NCBI GenBank assembly: GCA_963725415.1
Contig: CAVRZY010000097.1
Coordinates: 18,776 to 82,775, forward strand
Length of the DNA: 64,000 nt
Source of the DNA: CAVRZY01 sp963725415
Lineage (GTDB): Bacteria > Acidobacteriota > Terriglobia > Bryobacterales > Bryobacteraceae
Reading direction: 5' to 3'
A program made the position numbers and the translations under genes. This document shows, piece by piece, positions 1 through 9,074 of this stretch. Under the pieces are notes generated by a model, which was not told the origin of the DNA, did no database searches, and worked only from the letters and a program-made list of their open reading frames with translations. Every line of letters begins with the position of its first letter. The first letter of the stretch is position 1.

Positions 1-1312
1 TGAAGGCCTGTACCCATTCACTCTCCCCGCCGCCTCCACCGCGTCTGCCTTCCTGTGCCTGTTGGGCCGGCTTTTGAGCCAAGTATTCCCGCATCTTCTT
101 CTCAGGAATGATCTGGTTGCCCAGGATGATTCCCTTGTCACCGACAAACATGGTTCCGGTGGCCGGCATTGGCTTTTCCTCCACTTCCAGTTCTTCAGGC
201 GTCCAAGGCCGCATTCCGCCTTCGTACCAGTACAGGTAGAGCGGGGGCCACTGCCCGTGGGCGGGGAACTTGAAACGCACTCGACCGGCATAGGGGAAAG
301 AAAAATCGTTCATTTTCACCCCGCTCACCTGATCCACGATTTCGCAGCTTGAGCTCACGTTTGCTTCGATGCTGGTCGGAGCAGGCAAATCGAGCGCCAT
401 GAATATCGGCCACAGGCTATAGTTGCCCATGTCCGCAATGCTGCCGCCTCCAAAGTCATACCAACCGCGAAAGACCGCATGGGTGTAACACGGATGATAG
501 GGACGATCGAGCGCAGGCCCCAGCCATAGGTCCCAGTTGAAGCTCTTGGGGACCGGCGGTCTTTCAGTCGGGATGCTTTGCCATTGAGGCCAAAACGGCC
601 GATCCGTCCAGTTATGCACTTCGCGAAGAGTGCCGATTGCGCCGTCCAATATCATATCTCTGACTGCGTTGATCGGGCTTCTCCAGGCCAGCAAGTGCGT
701 CGCAACTCCGGTTTTGCGAGCGGTCTCGACTACTAACCTGGCCTCGTACACCCTGTTAGCAAGGGGCTTGTGAATAGCGACATGCTTGCCCTTCTTCATG
801 GCCGCAATGGAGATGGTGGCATGATGATGGTCCGGGGTGATGATCTTGACCGAATCCAGGCCCTTTTCCTTCTCCAGTAACTCTCGAAAGTCCTCGTAGG
901 ACGAGCATCCCTTATAACTCTCGGATGACCGCTTCTTCGCATAGTAGGTCTCGATGATTTCCCGTGCCACTTCCCGGCCTGCCCGAATGCCTTGAACGCC
1001 CGCTCCCCAGTTAGGCTGTTCCAGGGCCTTGCGGATGCTGTCGCGGATTCCGGTCTTAGACCAATCCACGTAGTTCGTGTTGTCTCTTTCAGGATCACAG
1101 ACAGCGACGATCTGTACTTCGGGGTTAGTGACCAACCTCAAGAGTTCCCTTATTCCTTGAGTGCCGCAACCGATATAGGCCAAGGTGAGTTTATCGCTGG
1201 GAGCGACGAAGCCTGACCCGCCGAGTACGTGTCGTGGAACAATACTGAATGCGACAGTCGCGGCTGCGGGGGCGAGAAACTCGCGACGGTTAGGACTGTC
1301 TTCAGGTGTCAT
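1..1312 (-). CDS. Tat-exported Gfo/Idh/MocA-family oxidoreductase (C-terminus cut by window edge)
   Basis: Translating the minus strand from the ATG at 1312 gives an open frame of 437 codons that runs off the left edge, so the stop is not seen. The N-terminus has a Tat-type signal (NRREFLAPAA) followed by IVPRHVLGG, a segment typical of exported Gfo/Idh/MocA proteins. The Rossmann start LAYIGCGTQG and the catalytic-region motif KHVAIHKPLAN (usually EKP) follow. The family uses NAD(P) to oxidise or reduce sugars and related substrates; the substrate cannot be told here. The start is supported by AAAGGAG eight bases upstream. It lies downstream of Oar-like receptor 1 on the same strand, consistent with a sugar-use locus. 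EKP reads HKP, which is a noticeable change in the motif. Confidence 0.9.
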   Translation of the reverse strand, partial: MTPEDSPNRREFLAPAAATVAFSIVPRHVLGGSGFVAPSDKLTLAYIGCGTQGIRELLRLVTNPEVQIVAVCDPERDNTNYVDWSKTGIRDSIRKALEQPNWGAGVQGIRAGREVAREIIETYYAKKRSSESYKGCSSYEDFRELLEKEKGLDSVKIITPDHHHATISIAAMKKGKHVAIHKPLANRVYEARLVVETARKTGVATHLLAWRSPINAVRDMILDGAIGTLREVHNWTDRPFWPQWQSIPTERPPVPKSFNWDLWLGPALDRPYHPCYTHAVFRGWYDFGGGSIADMGNYSLWPIFMALDLPAPTSIEANVSSSCEIVDQVSGVKMNDFSFPYAGRVRFKFPAHGQWPPLYLYWYEGGMRPWTPEELEVEEKPMPATGTMFVGDKGIILGNQIIPEKKMREYLAQKPAQQAQEGRRGGGGGESEWVQAF

Positions 1313-1316
1313 TGTA

Positions 1317-1607
1317 TTATCTCCTTTGCTGAGCGCGCTGGAAAGGATCGAAGCCGGAATTCCCGTTTTGGCCTGCCGGCTTCATCCAAGTATACAGGAC
1401 ATCGCCGAAATCGACTTCGCCCGGATCGGGATCTGGCAGCATCGGGTGGTAGTCCGAATCGTCCTGTGCAAGCACCGCGTTGAAGAATTCGCGGAAGAAC
1501 TTAATCTGTTGCTTGTCTTGCGTGAGAAGCGCAAGCTCGATGTGCTGCCGGACAGCTTCATCGTCCCAGTAGCCGGTAGCTTGGGCGAGGGCCTTGAGCT
1601 CGGATCC
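1317..1607 (-). pseudogene. Orphan C-terminal reading frame between receptor and oxidoreductase
   Basis: Directly after the TAG of receptor 1, and in the same frame, 96 sense codons run to a TAA at 1317-1319. The translation looks like real protein (for example QQIKFFREFFNAVLAQDDSD, then DPDPGEVDFGDVLYTW). There is no ATG near its start and no ribosome site; the only inner GTG would give about 50 residues. The TAA lies inside the spacer between the ribosome site and ATG of the oxidoreductase, a normal operon junction. I infer the 3' end of a gene whose 5' part was deleted when the receptor end was joined to it. I do not recognise the family. Translation as a read-through tail of the receptor is the alternative. 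Confidence 0.45.
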
Positions 1608-4600
1608 CTAAAATGCGTACCGGAATCCCAACTCGACGCTGCGCGGCAGGTTCCTCTGAGTAATCGGCACGACGCCGAACAGGTTCGAGGACGGAGTCGT
1701 ATTCGGGGAGCTGAAAATCGGGGTATTGCTCACGTTGAACGCCGATACTTTGAACTGCAAGCGGTGTCCTTCGTGAATCTGGAAACTGCGGATCAGAGTC
1801 ACGTCGGCCTGCGGCGCCGAATGCGTGCGGATGGTGGAGCTGCGCATCTTGGCGGTGCGCAGTGTGTCGGAGGGCCGGACCACCCAAATGGAAGGCGAGG
1901 TATCGAACCAGTGATTCAGCGTCTGCCCGCTCGAGAGCTTCGGGTCGCCGTAGATGTAGTAGCCACCGGGGTAGGATACGGGAATACCCTTCTGCAGAGT
2001 GCTCAGCCAGTTAAAGGCCCACCCGCCGATGATGTGGGACAGGACACCGTGGTTCAGCCATTTCTGTTTCGGACCCACGGGAAAGTCGTAGGTGCCGGAG
2101 ATCACGAGACGCTGTGGCACATCGAAGTCCGTCAGTTCTCGCGATGGCCTCGGGTCCTGCGGGTTCTGGAACTCCGTAGTTTGCATGGTCTTCGATGCCG
2201 TATAAGAAACCAGCGCCGAGAGGCCGCGGCTGAAACGTTTCTCGACTTTCAACTGGAACGCGTTGTACCAGCTCCCGCCCAGGCTCTGCGCGCCTTCCGT
2301 GATCGATGTGAACTGGGGGATGGGAACGATCAGGTTACGGCGTTGAATCGTGCTTTGCGCGCCGCGCGAGGTGCTGGACGGCAGGATGCCGTAGAACGGA
2401 TTAGCAACCGCCTGCGAAAGGTATGGGGTGCCTTGCGCAAGCTGCTCCGGCGTGAGCACGTTGATGTCTTTGCTCACCTGGAGCTTGCTGGTCCGGCTGC
2501 CGACATAGGCAGCGTCCACCAGCAGACCCGGGATGATCTCGTACTGCAAGCCAAACGAGAACTGCCAGACGTAAGGGATGCGCCGCTGCGGATCGTAGAA
2601 CGTGGCGGCGTCACCCACCTGCGTGGAGAGTCCCCCCTGCGGTCCGGCCGGCTGGAGCAGTCCACCCGGGAACGGATTGGTGAGTGTGTTAAACGGCCGG
2701 TAGTCGGCAGTGGCGGTTTGGGCGGTGGTGGTGCGTGCGAAGCCCAGGCTGCCACCGTAGTCGGAGGTGGGCAGGAAGTAGCGGCCCACACCGCCTCTGA
2801 AGACCAGCGCCTTCGTGTTCAGTACCCTGTATGCCACGCCCAGGCGAGGCTGCCAGGCATTCCGGTCGGGCTCAAAGGCGCCGCACGGCTGGCCATTGAT
2901 CCCGGCGAACAGCAGGCCTCCCCGCAGGTCCAGGCCGGGCACGGTGTAAGGGCTCTTGGCGCTGAAATCGAAGCCGCGGTTCTGCCGGTTATAGCGTTCC
3001 ACGGCTGGGGTTTCGTAATCCCACCGCAGCCCCAAGTTGAGAGTCAGCCTTCGATTTACCTGCCAATCGTCCTGGAAGTACAGTACCGGGTAGTGCCAAC
3101 TTGTGTAGGGAGTGGCGTTCAGAGTAGCGGAACCGTCGCTCATGTACCCGAGCAGGAACGAGCCGATGGCGTTGCCCGTCCCCTTGTCATCCACCTGCGG
3201 GTTGGCGCTGGTCCAGCCACGCGTGAACGAATAGCTGCCGCCTCCGTTCTTGCGCCCGAAGCTGGCGAAGTGCTGAACGCGGTATTCTACGCCGGCCTTC
3301 ACCGAGTGCGCGCCCATGTTCCGCAGCAGTGATCCCTGGGCGGTCCAGGTTTCGCTAGGCAGCACGTCTTTCTCGTCAATGCTGGTGCCGATGTAACTTT
3401 CGAAGTTGAACAGCGGATACTTTCCCGGCAACTGTAACTGGCTGGTCACCGGCAGGCCGAGATAGGAGAGGTCCTGGGGCTCGTAGATGCTGGTGTACAC
3501 AAAGCGGTTGAAGCCGAGACGTCCGCTCAGAATGGTACGGGGGCTCAATGCGCCGACCACGTCGAACACACCACCGTCGTTACGGCGCGAGGCATGACTG
3601 ATCTGCTTGGCCGGGGTGTCCCAATCGTAGGGATTCTTGCGCCCGCCATCGCGGAAGTTACGGTCCCAGCGGCCGTACATGCGCCAGCGTTGGTTGATGT
3701 TGTGGTCGATGCGCGCGATCACGTTGTAGTAATCGGTGAGTGACCCCGCCTGTCCTGCGAAGTAGTTATTCGCATGCGTCACCGCATCGCCGGTTTGGTT
3801 GGGGAGCGGGATATCCTTCAGCACGGCGAGCGCAATCGGCACGATGCGGGCTGAGGGAACAAGATTTCCCGAAAAGGGGGTCCGCAGGTATTGCGGGTTC
3901 GTCAGAGACACCGCCTTGCTCTTGTCGAACGCCGGATTGGGCGTAATGGTCAGAGGATCGAACATGGTGTACAGCTTGCCGGCGGTGGTGAGTGTCTGCG
4001 AAAAATCGCCGGTGCGCTGCTCCGGCGTGGGAACCGAGCCGATGGCCGGCTGCGGCTGAAAGTCGCGGTACTTCTCCATGGAGAACATGAAGAAGGTGCG
4101 TTCCTTCCCCCGGTACACTCTGGGGACGTAGACCGGACCGTCCAATTCGAATCCGTATTGATCGATGAATCCGCCCGGACGCGGCTGGCCAGTGGCGTTA
4201 TTCGAGTACTGGTTCGCTTCGAACCGGGACCGCCGCATATACTCGTAAGCCGCGCCGTGGAGACTGTTGGTTCCCGGCTTGATGGACAAGCTGATCACGC
4301 CGCCGCCGGTGCGCCCGTACTGCGCGTCGTAGGTGTTGGTCTGGATCTTGAATTCCTGCGTCGCTTCCACCGGCGGGACGTATGCTACCTGCTGGACGGA
4401 GCCGTAGTTAGCGACGGCGTTGTTGGGGACTCCATCCAATTGAATCTCGTTCATGCTGTGCTGGCCGCCGTTGATGGAGAAGTCGTTGATCGAACCGTTA
4501 TCGAACGGGCGGAAATAGGTCAGCGAACTTCCGGAATACTGCACGCCCGCCGCGATATTCACAAGCTCGAACGGATTGCGGCCATTGAGTGGCAGGTCCG

Positions 4601-5021
4601 TCACCTTGCGGTTGTCGATGACCTGGCCGCGGCTGCTGGTGGACGTCTCCAGCAGAGGGGCCTCGGCCACCACGGTGACCGTGTCGGACATCTGTCCGAT
4701 TTCGAGGACCACGTTGATCTCGATCCGGTCGTTGATGCGCAGCTCGAAGGGACCCCGCTCGAATGACTTGAAGCCGGCTTGCTGCACCTGCAACTTGTAC
4801 TGGCCCGGCAACAGGTAGGACGCCACATAGCGACCCTGCTCGTTGGACACGGCATCCACCGATACGCCGGTGCCGATGTTGGTTACCGTCAGGCGTGAGC
4901 CGGGCACGGCGGCGCCGGACTGGTCAGTCACTGCGCCGACCAAGGTCGCCCGGTATTCCTGGGCGCTGACCAACGTGGCACAGGCCAAACCTGCGATAGC
5001 AGCGAATATGCGAGAGCGCAT
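1608..5021 (-). CDS. Oar-like TonB-dependent outer-membrane receptor 1
   Basis: About 1137 residues: a signal peptide (MRSRIFAAIAG... ending near SAQ), a carboxypeptidase-regulatory-like/Cna-B-type domain (about residues 20-105, EYRATLVGAVTDQSGAAVPG), a plug region with the conserved LPLNGRNPFELV segment, then a long beta-barrel ending in an aromatic residue (GFRYAF), as expected for outer-membrane insertion. Such receptors are greatly expanded in Acidobacteria and are thought to import or bind carbohydrate or peptide ligands; the ligand here is unknown. I chose the ATG at 5021 because GGAGGAGG lies seven to eight bases upstream; an in-frame TTG at 5027 is the longer alternative. It heads a minus-strand group ending in the oxidoreductase, beside several polysaccharide-acting genes. 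Confidence 0.93.
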   Translation of the reverse strand: MRSRIFAAIAGLACATLVSAQEYRATLVGAVTDQSGAAVPGSRLTVTNIGTGVSVDAVSNEQGRYVASYLLPGQYKLQVQQAGFKSFERGPFELRINDRIEINVVLEIGQMSDTVTVVAEAPLLETSTSSRGQVIDNRKVTDLPLNGRNPFELVNIAAGVQYSGSSLTYFRPFDNGSINDFSINGGQHSMNEIQLDGVPNNAVANYGSVQQVAYVPPVEATQEFKIQTNTYDAQYGRTGGGVISLSIKPGTNSLHGAAYEYMRRSRFEANQYSNNATGQPRPGGFIDQYGFELDGPVYVPRVYRGKERTFFMFSMEKYRDFQPQPAIGSVPTPEQRTGDFSQTLTTAGKLYTMFDPLTITPNPAFDKSKAVSLTNPQYLRTPFSGNLVPSARIVPIALAVLKDIPLPNQTGDAVTHANNYFAGQAGSLTDYYNVIARIDHNINQRWRMYGRWDRNFRDGGRKNPYDWDTPAKQISHASRRNDGGVFDVVGALSPRTILSGRLGFNRFVYTSIYEPQDLSYLGLPVTSQLQLPGKYPLFNFESYIGTSIDEKDVLPSETWTAQGSLLRNMGAHSVKAGVEYRVQHFASFGRKNGGGSYSFTRGWTSANPQVDDKGTGNAIGSFLLGYMSDGSATLNATPYTSWHYPVLYFQDDWQVNRRLTLNLGLRWDYETPAVERYNRQNRGFDFSAKSPYTVPGLDLRGGLLFAGINGQPCGAFEPDRNAWQPRLGVAYRVLNTKALVFRGGVGRYFLPTSDYGGSLGFARTTTAQTATADYRPFNTLTNPFPGGLLQPAGPQGGLSTQVGDAATFYDPQRRIPYVWQFSFGLQYEIIPGLLVDAAYVGSRTSKLQVSKDINVLTPEQLAQGTPYLSQAVANPFYGILPSSTSRGAQSTIQRRNLIVPIPQFTSITEGAQSLGGSWYNAFQLKVEKRFSRGLSALVSYTASKTMQTTEFQNPQDPRPSRELTDFDVPQRLVISGTYDFPVGPKQKWLNHGVLSHIIGGWAFNWLSTLQKGIPVSYPGGYYIYGDPKLSSGQTLNHWFDTSPSIWVVRPSDTLRTAKMRSSTIRTHSAPQADVTLIRSFQIHEGHRLQFKVSAFNVSNTPIFSSPNTTPSSNLFGVVPITQRNLPRSVELGFRYAF

Positions 5022-5083
5022 AGACAAACCTCCTCCCCCCTGGATTCAGCCAGGATTTCCATTTTGCCTTCCCGGCCACCAGC

Positions 5084-5092
5084 CAGTATACA
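5084..5092 (-). promoter_or_regulatory. Candidate extended -10 promoter of receptor 1
   Basis: On the minus strand this reads TGTATACTG, an extended -10 (TGnTATACT) about 63-71 bases before the chosen ATG. The same nine bases precede Oar-like receptor 2 at 35490-35498. No convincing -35 was seen. A near copy of the forward-strand string (gtatacatcc) lies at about 5335. The rest of the 5022-5444 gap between the divergent genes shows no gene. Confidence 0.45.
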
Positions 5093-5444
5093 TCCAATCA
5101 CCTCTGTTGGGGCCGTTTTTTCATGGTTTCCCTCCCCAGCGACTGCGGCGACCCAGGAAGGGGCCAGCTCTGCCTCCTCCGAGTACCTAGAAACACGTCG
5201 GCACCGGCAGCGCCGGGGTGCCCTCTGGGCCCCGCCGCACCATCGCTCCGAAGAGGTTGTGGGCCATCACGCTCAGCTACAGCCGTACCTCGTTGGAGCG
5301 GAAGCGGGGGCAACACAGAAGAGAGCTGAGCGGGGTATACATCCGCTGGCCGGTTTACAGGCCGGCGGTCGCTCGACTGCGCCTAGAATGAAGAGTGGCT
5401 TGGATCGGAAGAGAACCTCGAGCCAGCCAGTGGAGTGAAATACG

Positions 5445-6278
5445 ATGAAGAGCGCGGAAGCGTATTCTCGCCGGGAGTTGCTGATTGCCGCCGGGCTGGC
5501 CGCGGCCGCCACCGCGGGCCGGGCCGAGCAGGCGCGTCGAATCCCGGTGATCGACTGCCATACACATGCGGGCACGGGCGCCACGCTGACCGATCCCTGG
5601 ACTACCATCGCCGATCCGCAGGAGATCCTGCGGCGCAACAAGGAAGCCGGCATCGACAAAGCGTGCATCTTCCCCATTTCCCACGACACCTTCGAGGAGG
5701 CGAACCGCGAGATTGCGCAGATCGTGAAGCGCTACCCCGGGCGATTCATCGGCTTCGCCAAGCACGACCCGGTGAACGAGAAGGGCCGCATCCGTGCGAT
5801 GCTGCTGCGCGAGTGCCGCGACCTGGGGCTGCGGGGACTGAAACTGCACGTCAAGCCCACTCCGGAAGTTCTCGACACGGTGGCTGAGCTGGGGATCCCC
5901 GTACTCTGGCATCCCGGCCGCATCGCCATGTTCGACGATATCGCCAAGGCCTACCCCACGGTCGATCTGATCCTGGCCCATTTGGGCAGCGATCTCTCGA
6001 GCGATTGGAGGGAGCACCTGGCGGGCATCGAGATGGCCCGGCGTTATCCCAACGTCTACCTGGACACCGGGGCGACGGTGCTGACGCGTTACCTGGAGCA
6101 GGCTCTCAAGGAAGTGGGGCCGGAGAAAATCATCTTCGGCTCGGACGAGCCCGAGGTGGACTGCCGCCTGGAGATCTTCAAGATCCGCGTGCTGAAACTG
6201 CCGAAGCAGCAGGAGGAGATGATTCTCGGCGGCAACATCCAGCGGCTGCTCGGCAAGTACAAAGGAGGCGCGTCGTGA
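5445..6278 (+). CDS. Tat-exported amidohydrolase-2 family metal hydrolase
   Basis: 277 residues. A Tat-like signal (SRRELLIAAGLAAAA, residues 8-22) precedes an amidohydrolase-related TIM barrel. Metal-site residues of the family are visible: HTH at 39-41 after VID, His156 in LWHPG, His179 in LAHLG and Asp234 in FGSDEPE. The family hydrolyses or decarboxylates small ring or acid substrates; the exact substrate is unknown. The stop overlaps the GTG of the next gene (GTGA), so the two are translationally coupled. The second protein is a paralogue in which most of these ligands are replaced. The pair sits upstream of two DUF4091 proteins and a lyase, so a role in processing a sugar- or lignin-derived compound is plausible but not shown. 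Confidence 0.88.
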   Translation: MKSAEAYSRRELLIAAGLAAAATAGRAEQARRIPVIDCHTHAGTGATLTDPWTTIADPQEILRRNKEAGIDKACIFPISHDTFEEANREIAQIVKRYPGRFIGFAKHDPVNEKGRIRAMLLRECRDLGLRGLKLHVKPTPEVLDTVAELGIPVLWHPGRIAMFDDIAKAYPTVDLILAHLGSDLSSDWREHLAGIEMARRYPNVYLDTGATVLTRYLEQALKEVGPEKIIFGSDEPEVDCRLEIFKIRVLKLPKQQEEMILGGNIQRLLGKYKGGAS

Positions 6279-7042
6279 AAAAGGAAACGCGCCAGCCGCT
6301 GGTGATTGACTGCCATGCCCTGGTGGGCGCGGGGAGGACTTGGGCCGATCCGGAACGGGAAGTCGATTACGACTTGAACCTGCTGTTGGAGCGGGGTGCG
6401 GAGGCCGGCATCGACCGGCACTCCGTGATGCCGCCGCGCAACCACAGCTACACGGAAGCCAACCGGCAGGTGGCCCGGATCTGCGAAAAGCACGCCGGCA
6501 GGCTGATCGGCTTGGCCGCGCACAGCCCGCAGCGCGAGGCCGGCCGCTTGCGGCAGATGCTGGTTGAAGAGGTCAGGTCGATGGGCCTGCGTGGCGTGAG
6601 GTCCGACGGGCATCCCACGCGGGAACTGCTCGATGCGGCGCTCGAGCTCGGCATCCCGGTCCTCTACTACCCGAAGCCCGACCGCGGGCAGCCACTGGGC
6701 AGGTATTACCACATGCTCGCCACCGCCTACCCCAAGGTGAATTTCATCCTTCCGCACCTGGGCCAGTTCCGCTCGTTGAGCTGGCCGGCGCACATGGAGG
6801 CGCTGGATCTTGCCAGGCGCTACTCCAATGTATATGTCGATACATCCGGCGTGGGCAGTTTCAAGTACCTGGAGATGGCTGTGCGCGAATTGCCGCCGGA
6901 AAAGATCCTGTTCGGCGCCTGCGCGCCGGAACTGGACCCGCGCGTGGAAAAGCACGCGCTCGAACTGCTGAAGCTCCCGCCCGACCGTTACGCCAAGGTG
7001 GCCGGACTGAACATCCTGCGGCTACTGGGCAAGCAACTGTAA
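6275..7042 (+). CDS. Degenerate amidohydrolase paralogue lacking metal ligands
   Basis: 255 residues from GTG at 6275, with AGGAGG about eight bases upstream and a four-base overlap with the preceding gene. It aligns along its length with the first amidohydrolase (for example NVYVDTSG and PPEKILFG against NVYLDTGA and GPEKIIFG). The HxH motif reads HAL (14-16), WHPG reads YYPK (131-134) and FGSDEPE reads FGACAPE (213-219); only the barrel His161 (PHLG) remains. It also lacks a signal peptide. The frame is intact, so this is probably a selected non-catalytic or differently catalytic partner rather than a decayed gene. A regulatory or heteromeric role with the upstream enzyme is inference. Confidence 0.87.
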   Translation: MKKETRQPLVIDCHALVGAGRTWADPEREVDYDLNLLLERGAEAGIDRHSVMPPRNHSYTEANRQVARICEKHAGRLIGLAAHSPQREAGRLRQMLVEEVRSMGLRGVRSDGHPTRELLDAALELGIPVLYYPKPDRGQPLGRYYHMLATAYPKVNFILPHLGQFRSLSWPAHMEALDLARRYSNVYVDTSGVGSFKYLEMAVRELPPEKILFGACAPELDPRVEKHALELLKLPPDRYAKVAGLNILRLLGKQL

Positions 7043-7043
7043 G

Positions 7044-7064
7044 AGCCGGTGTGCTTGACCGGCT
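7044..7064. terminator. Short stem-loop between convergent genes
   Basis: AGCCGGT and ACCGGCT form a 7-bp stem around a 7-base loop in the 27-base gap between the convergent ends of the amidohydrolase pair and the DUF4091 gene. It has no clear T tract, so it is only a candidate bidirectional terminator. Confidence 0.4.
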
Positions 7065-7069
7065 GGACC

Positions 7070-8809
7070 TCACTTGCTTGCGGGGCGCTGTTTGAGCTGC
7101 TCGATCCGTTTTGCGATCTTCTCCCGGATCGCCGTGAGCTCCTCCGCATTTCGCGAGAACGCCCGGACATCGACCACCATGCTCCTGGCGGCTTCGTCGG
7201 CGAAGCGCTCGTCCCCCAGGGACTTCAGCAGCCACAGGTACTCGTAATCCTCGATGCCTTCCCGCAGCAGTTCCAGGCGAATCGACGAGACCGGGCCGTC
7301 CACGTTGTTCTGGCCCGTGTGTCTGCGCACCCTGCTCCCCGGATAGATGAGCGACCCCTCGCCGTTGAGGATGTTGCCGTTGCTGCATAGAAAGCCGCTG
7401 AGGTAGGTCACCGGGTTCAACCACGGGTCCGGCGTTTGAGACCAGAAATTCAGCGCCCAGTAAAGAATGCCCTGCATGCCGTAGCGCCAGGTGATCCAGG
7501 GCACCATCACCGGCTCCATCGCGGAGGCATCGATGAAGTAGTTGGGCTGAGGATAGACCTGGTCGCAGGAAATGTACCATGTGATCTCGCCGCCCTTGGC
7601 CTGTTCCCTGCGGATGGCGTCCTTGACCGCCAGCCGGTTCAGTTCATTGCCGTGCACCGAGAAGTAGTTCGCATAGCCCGTCAGCGGGCCCCATTCCGGG
7701 TTGCCTCCCGCAGGCGACTTGGTGACCAGAAAGGGCACCCCCGGAGCGGCCTCGTGAACCAGCTCGGCCCATTTCCGCGTGTCGGCGAAGGCTTGTGCCG
7801 TGTTGGGCTCGTCGATCGGGCTGTTGAACACCAACCGGTTCAACCAGCCGTGGTTCCTGTAATACTCGGCCACTTGGCTGAGATAGGCTTTCACGCGCGC
7901 GTTGAGCGCATCCGAGAACGCCGGGCGCCGCCCCTCCCCGGTCAGTTCCCTGGGCGCGGCCTCCAGGATCACGCGCTTGGTGTGCCACTGGTTCATGTAC
8001 AGGTCGTAGGCCTGCTCGTCGAATCGCAGCGTGATGGTGTCGCCCGCCTGTTGAATCTCCGGCTGGAGGCTTTCGTTGAACCACGGCTCCATGCGGTTTT
8101 CGTAAAGAAAGGCATGGTACTTTCGCAGCAGCGCCTTGGCATCGGGCGAGCGCGGCTGCACGTCGTGGAAGGTCGCAAGCTGCCGGCTGGAAACGCCCAT
8201 GTAGGTGATCAGGTGAGTTTCGGCCGGCAGGGCGAAATCGTAAACCTTCAACTTGAGTCTCAGCTCGTCCACCGGGCTGCCGTTCTGGGTGATGCGGACG
8301 CTGCCCGCGTAATCTCCGGCCGGAATGTCGGCGGGCGTCACCACGTCGATCCAGATGCCGCGGTTCCTGACCGTGGTGCGAAACTCGGCCGCCATGCTGA
8401 AGGGATCCGTCAGGGGCGCCAGCGCGTCCGGCCAGAACCCGGTGCTGCTGCCCGGGCTCGACTTGCCGTAGCACAGGATGGCGTGCTCGACGTACAGCCG
8501 CAGCCGGTCGCGGGTGATCCGGCCCTTCTCCGACACCAAGTCGCTCGCTTCGACAAAGAACCCGGAAGCCGCTCTGTCGGAGCGGGTGGGCGGCGGGGGC
8601 GCGGTCACGATCACCTGGAATGGAACGTGCTCGTTCTTCGCGCCGCTGATGGAGACCGTCTTCGTCTGCCTGTCCCAAACCAGGTTGGAGGCTTGCGGCC
8701 GCTCGTCTGGCCGCACTTTATGAAGGCTTGGCGCAGCCCACACTTCCACCCCTCCGGTCTGGGCGGTCGAAATCACGGCTGACAGGAAAATGAGCAAAAC
8801 AACAAGCAT
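7070..8809 (-). CDS. Secreted DUF4091-type glycoside-hydrolase-like protein
   Basis: 579 residues from the ATG at 8809, chosen because AAGGAG lies about nine bases upstream and the protein then begins with a signal peptide (MLVVLLIFLSAVISTAQ). An N-terminal beta-sandwich-like part (EVWAAPSLHKVRPD...) leads into a barrel-like body with FNSPIDEPNTAQAF, resembling the acid/base segment of barrel glycosidases. The C-terminal part (GIEDYEYLWLLKSLGDE) matches what I recall of DUF4091, a domain found at the end of predicted glycoside hydrolases. It probably acts outside the cytoplasm on a polysaccharide. It is divergent from a second, larger DUF4091-like gene at 9075, and the two share the SFSELHKV/APSLHKV-type start of the module. 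Confidence 0.85.
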   Translation of the reverse strand: MLVVLLIFLSAVISTAQTGGVEVWAAPSLHKVRPDERPQASNLVWDRQTKTVSISGAKNEHVPFQVIVTAPPPPTRSDRAASGFFVEASDLVSEKGRITRDRLRLYVEHAILCYGKSSPGSSTGFWPDALAPLTDPFSMAAEFRTTVRNRGIWIDVVTPADIPAGDYAGSVRITQNGSPVDELRLKLKVYDFALPAETHLITYMGVSSRQLATFHDVQPRSPDAKALLRKYHAFLYENRMEPWFNESLQPEIQQAGDTITLRFDEQAYDLYMNQWHTKRVILEAAPRELTGEGRRPAFSDALNARVKAYLSQVAEYYRNHGWLNRLVFNSPIDEPNTAQAFADTRKWAELVHEAAPGVPFLVTKSPAGGNPEWGPLTGYANYFSVHGNELNRLAVKDAIRREQAKGGEITWYISCDQVYPQPNYFIDASAMEPVMVPWITWRYGMQGILYWALNFWSQTPDPWLNPVTYLSGFLCSNGNILNGEGSLIYPGSRVRRHTGQNNVDGPVSSIRLELLREGIEDYEYLWLLKSLGDERFADEAARSMVVDVRAFSRNAEELTAIREKIAKRIEQLKQRPASK

Positions 8810-8880
8810 CGAATCCGACTCCTTGCGGTCGCCTATGGATGGTACCACAACGTACTTCAAGTGCCGGCAGGAGTGCTGAC

Positions 8881-8948
8881 TGCGCAGGCCGGGGGCCTGC
8901 GCCACCTTAACAACCTACCAGTGCGGTGGGGCAGGTCCCCGGCCTGCC
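8881..8948. repeat. Palindromic intergenic repeat (gcaggcc family)
   Basis: GCGCAGGCCGGGGGCCTGCGC is an inverted repeat, followed about 30 bases later by GGCAGGTCCCCGGCCTGCC. It lies in the 265-base gap between the divergent DUF4091-like genes. No gene is seen in that gap; promoters for both genes should lie here but no clear boxes were found. Confidence 0.5.
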
Positions 8949-9074
8949 CTGGCATTCTTTCATAGCTTCTGAAGCATTACAGCACGCTGGGGAAGGCGTC
9001 AGCAGGAACCCAGCAGTCAGGAGCAGAATGGAGAGGTACGAACAAGCAGACATTCGACTGGAAGGACATCCACG

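Noticed and set aside
1185..3332. 715-codon open frame on the plus strand opposite receptor 1
   Set aside because: It lies wholly antisense to a well-supported receptor and oxidoreductase, has a low-complexity Arg/Gly/Val translation and no motif; a high-GC shadow frame.
6005..6274. N-terminal extension of the second amidohydrolase frame
   Set aside because: It reads the first amidohydrolase out of frame; the GTG at 6275 has a proper ribosome site and coupling.
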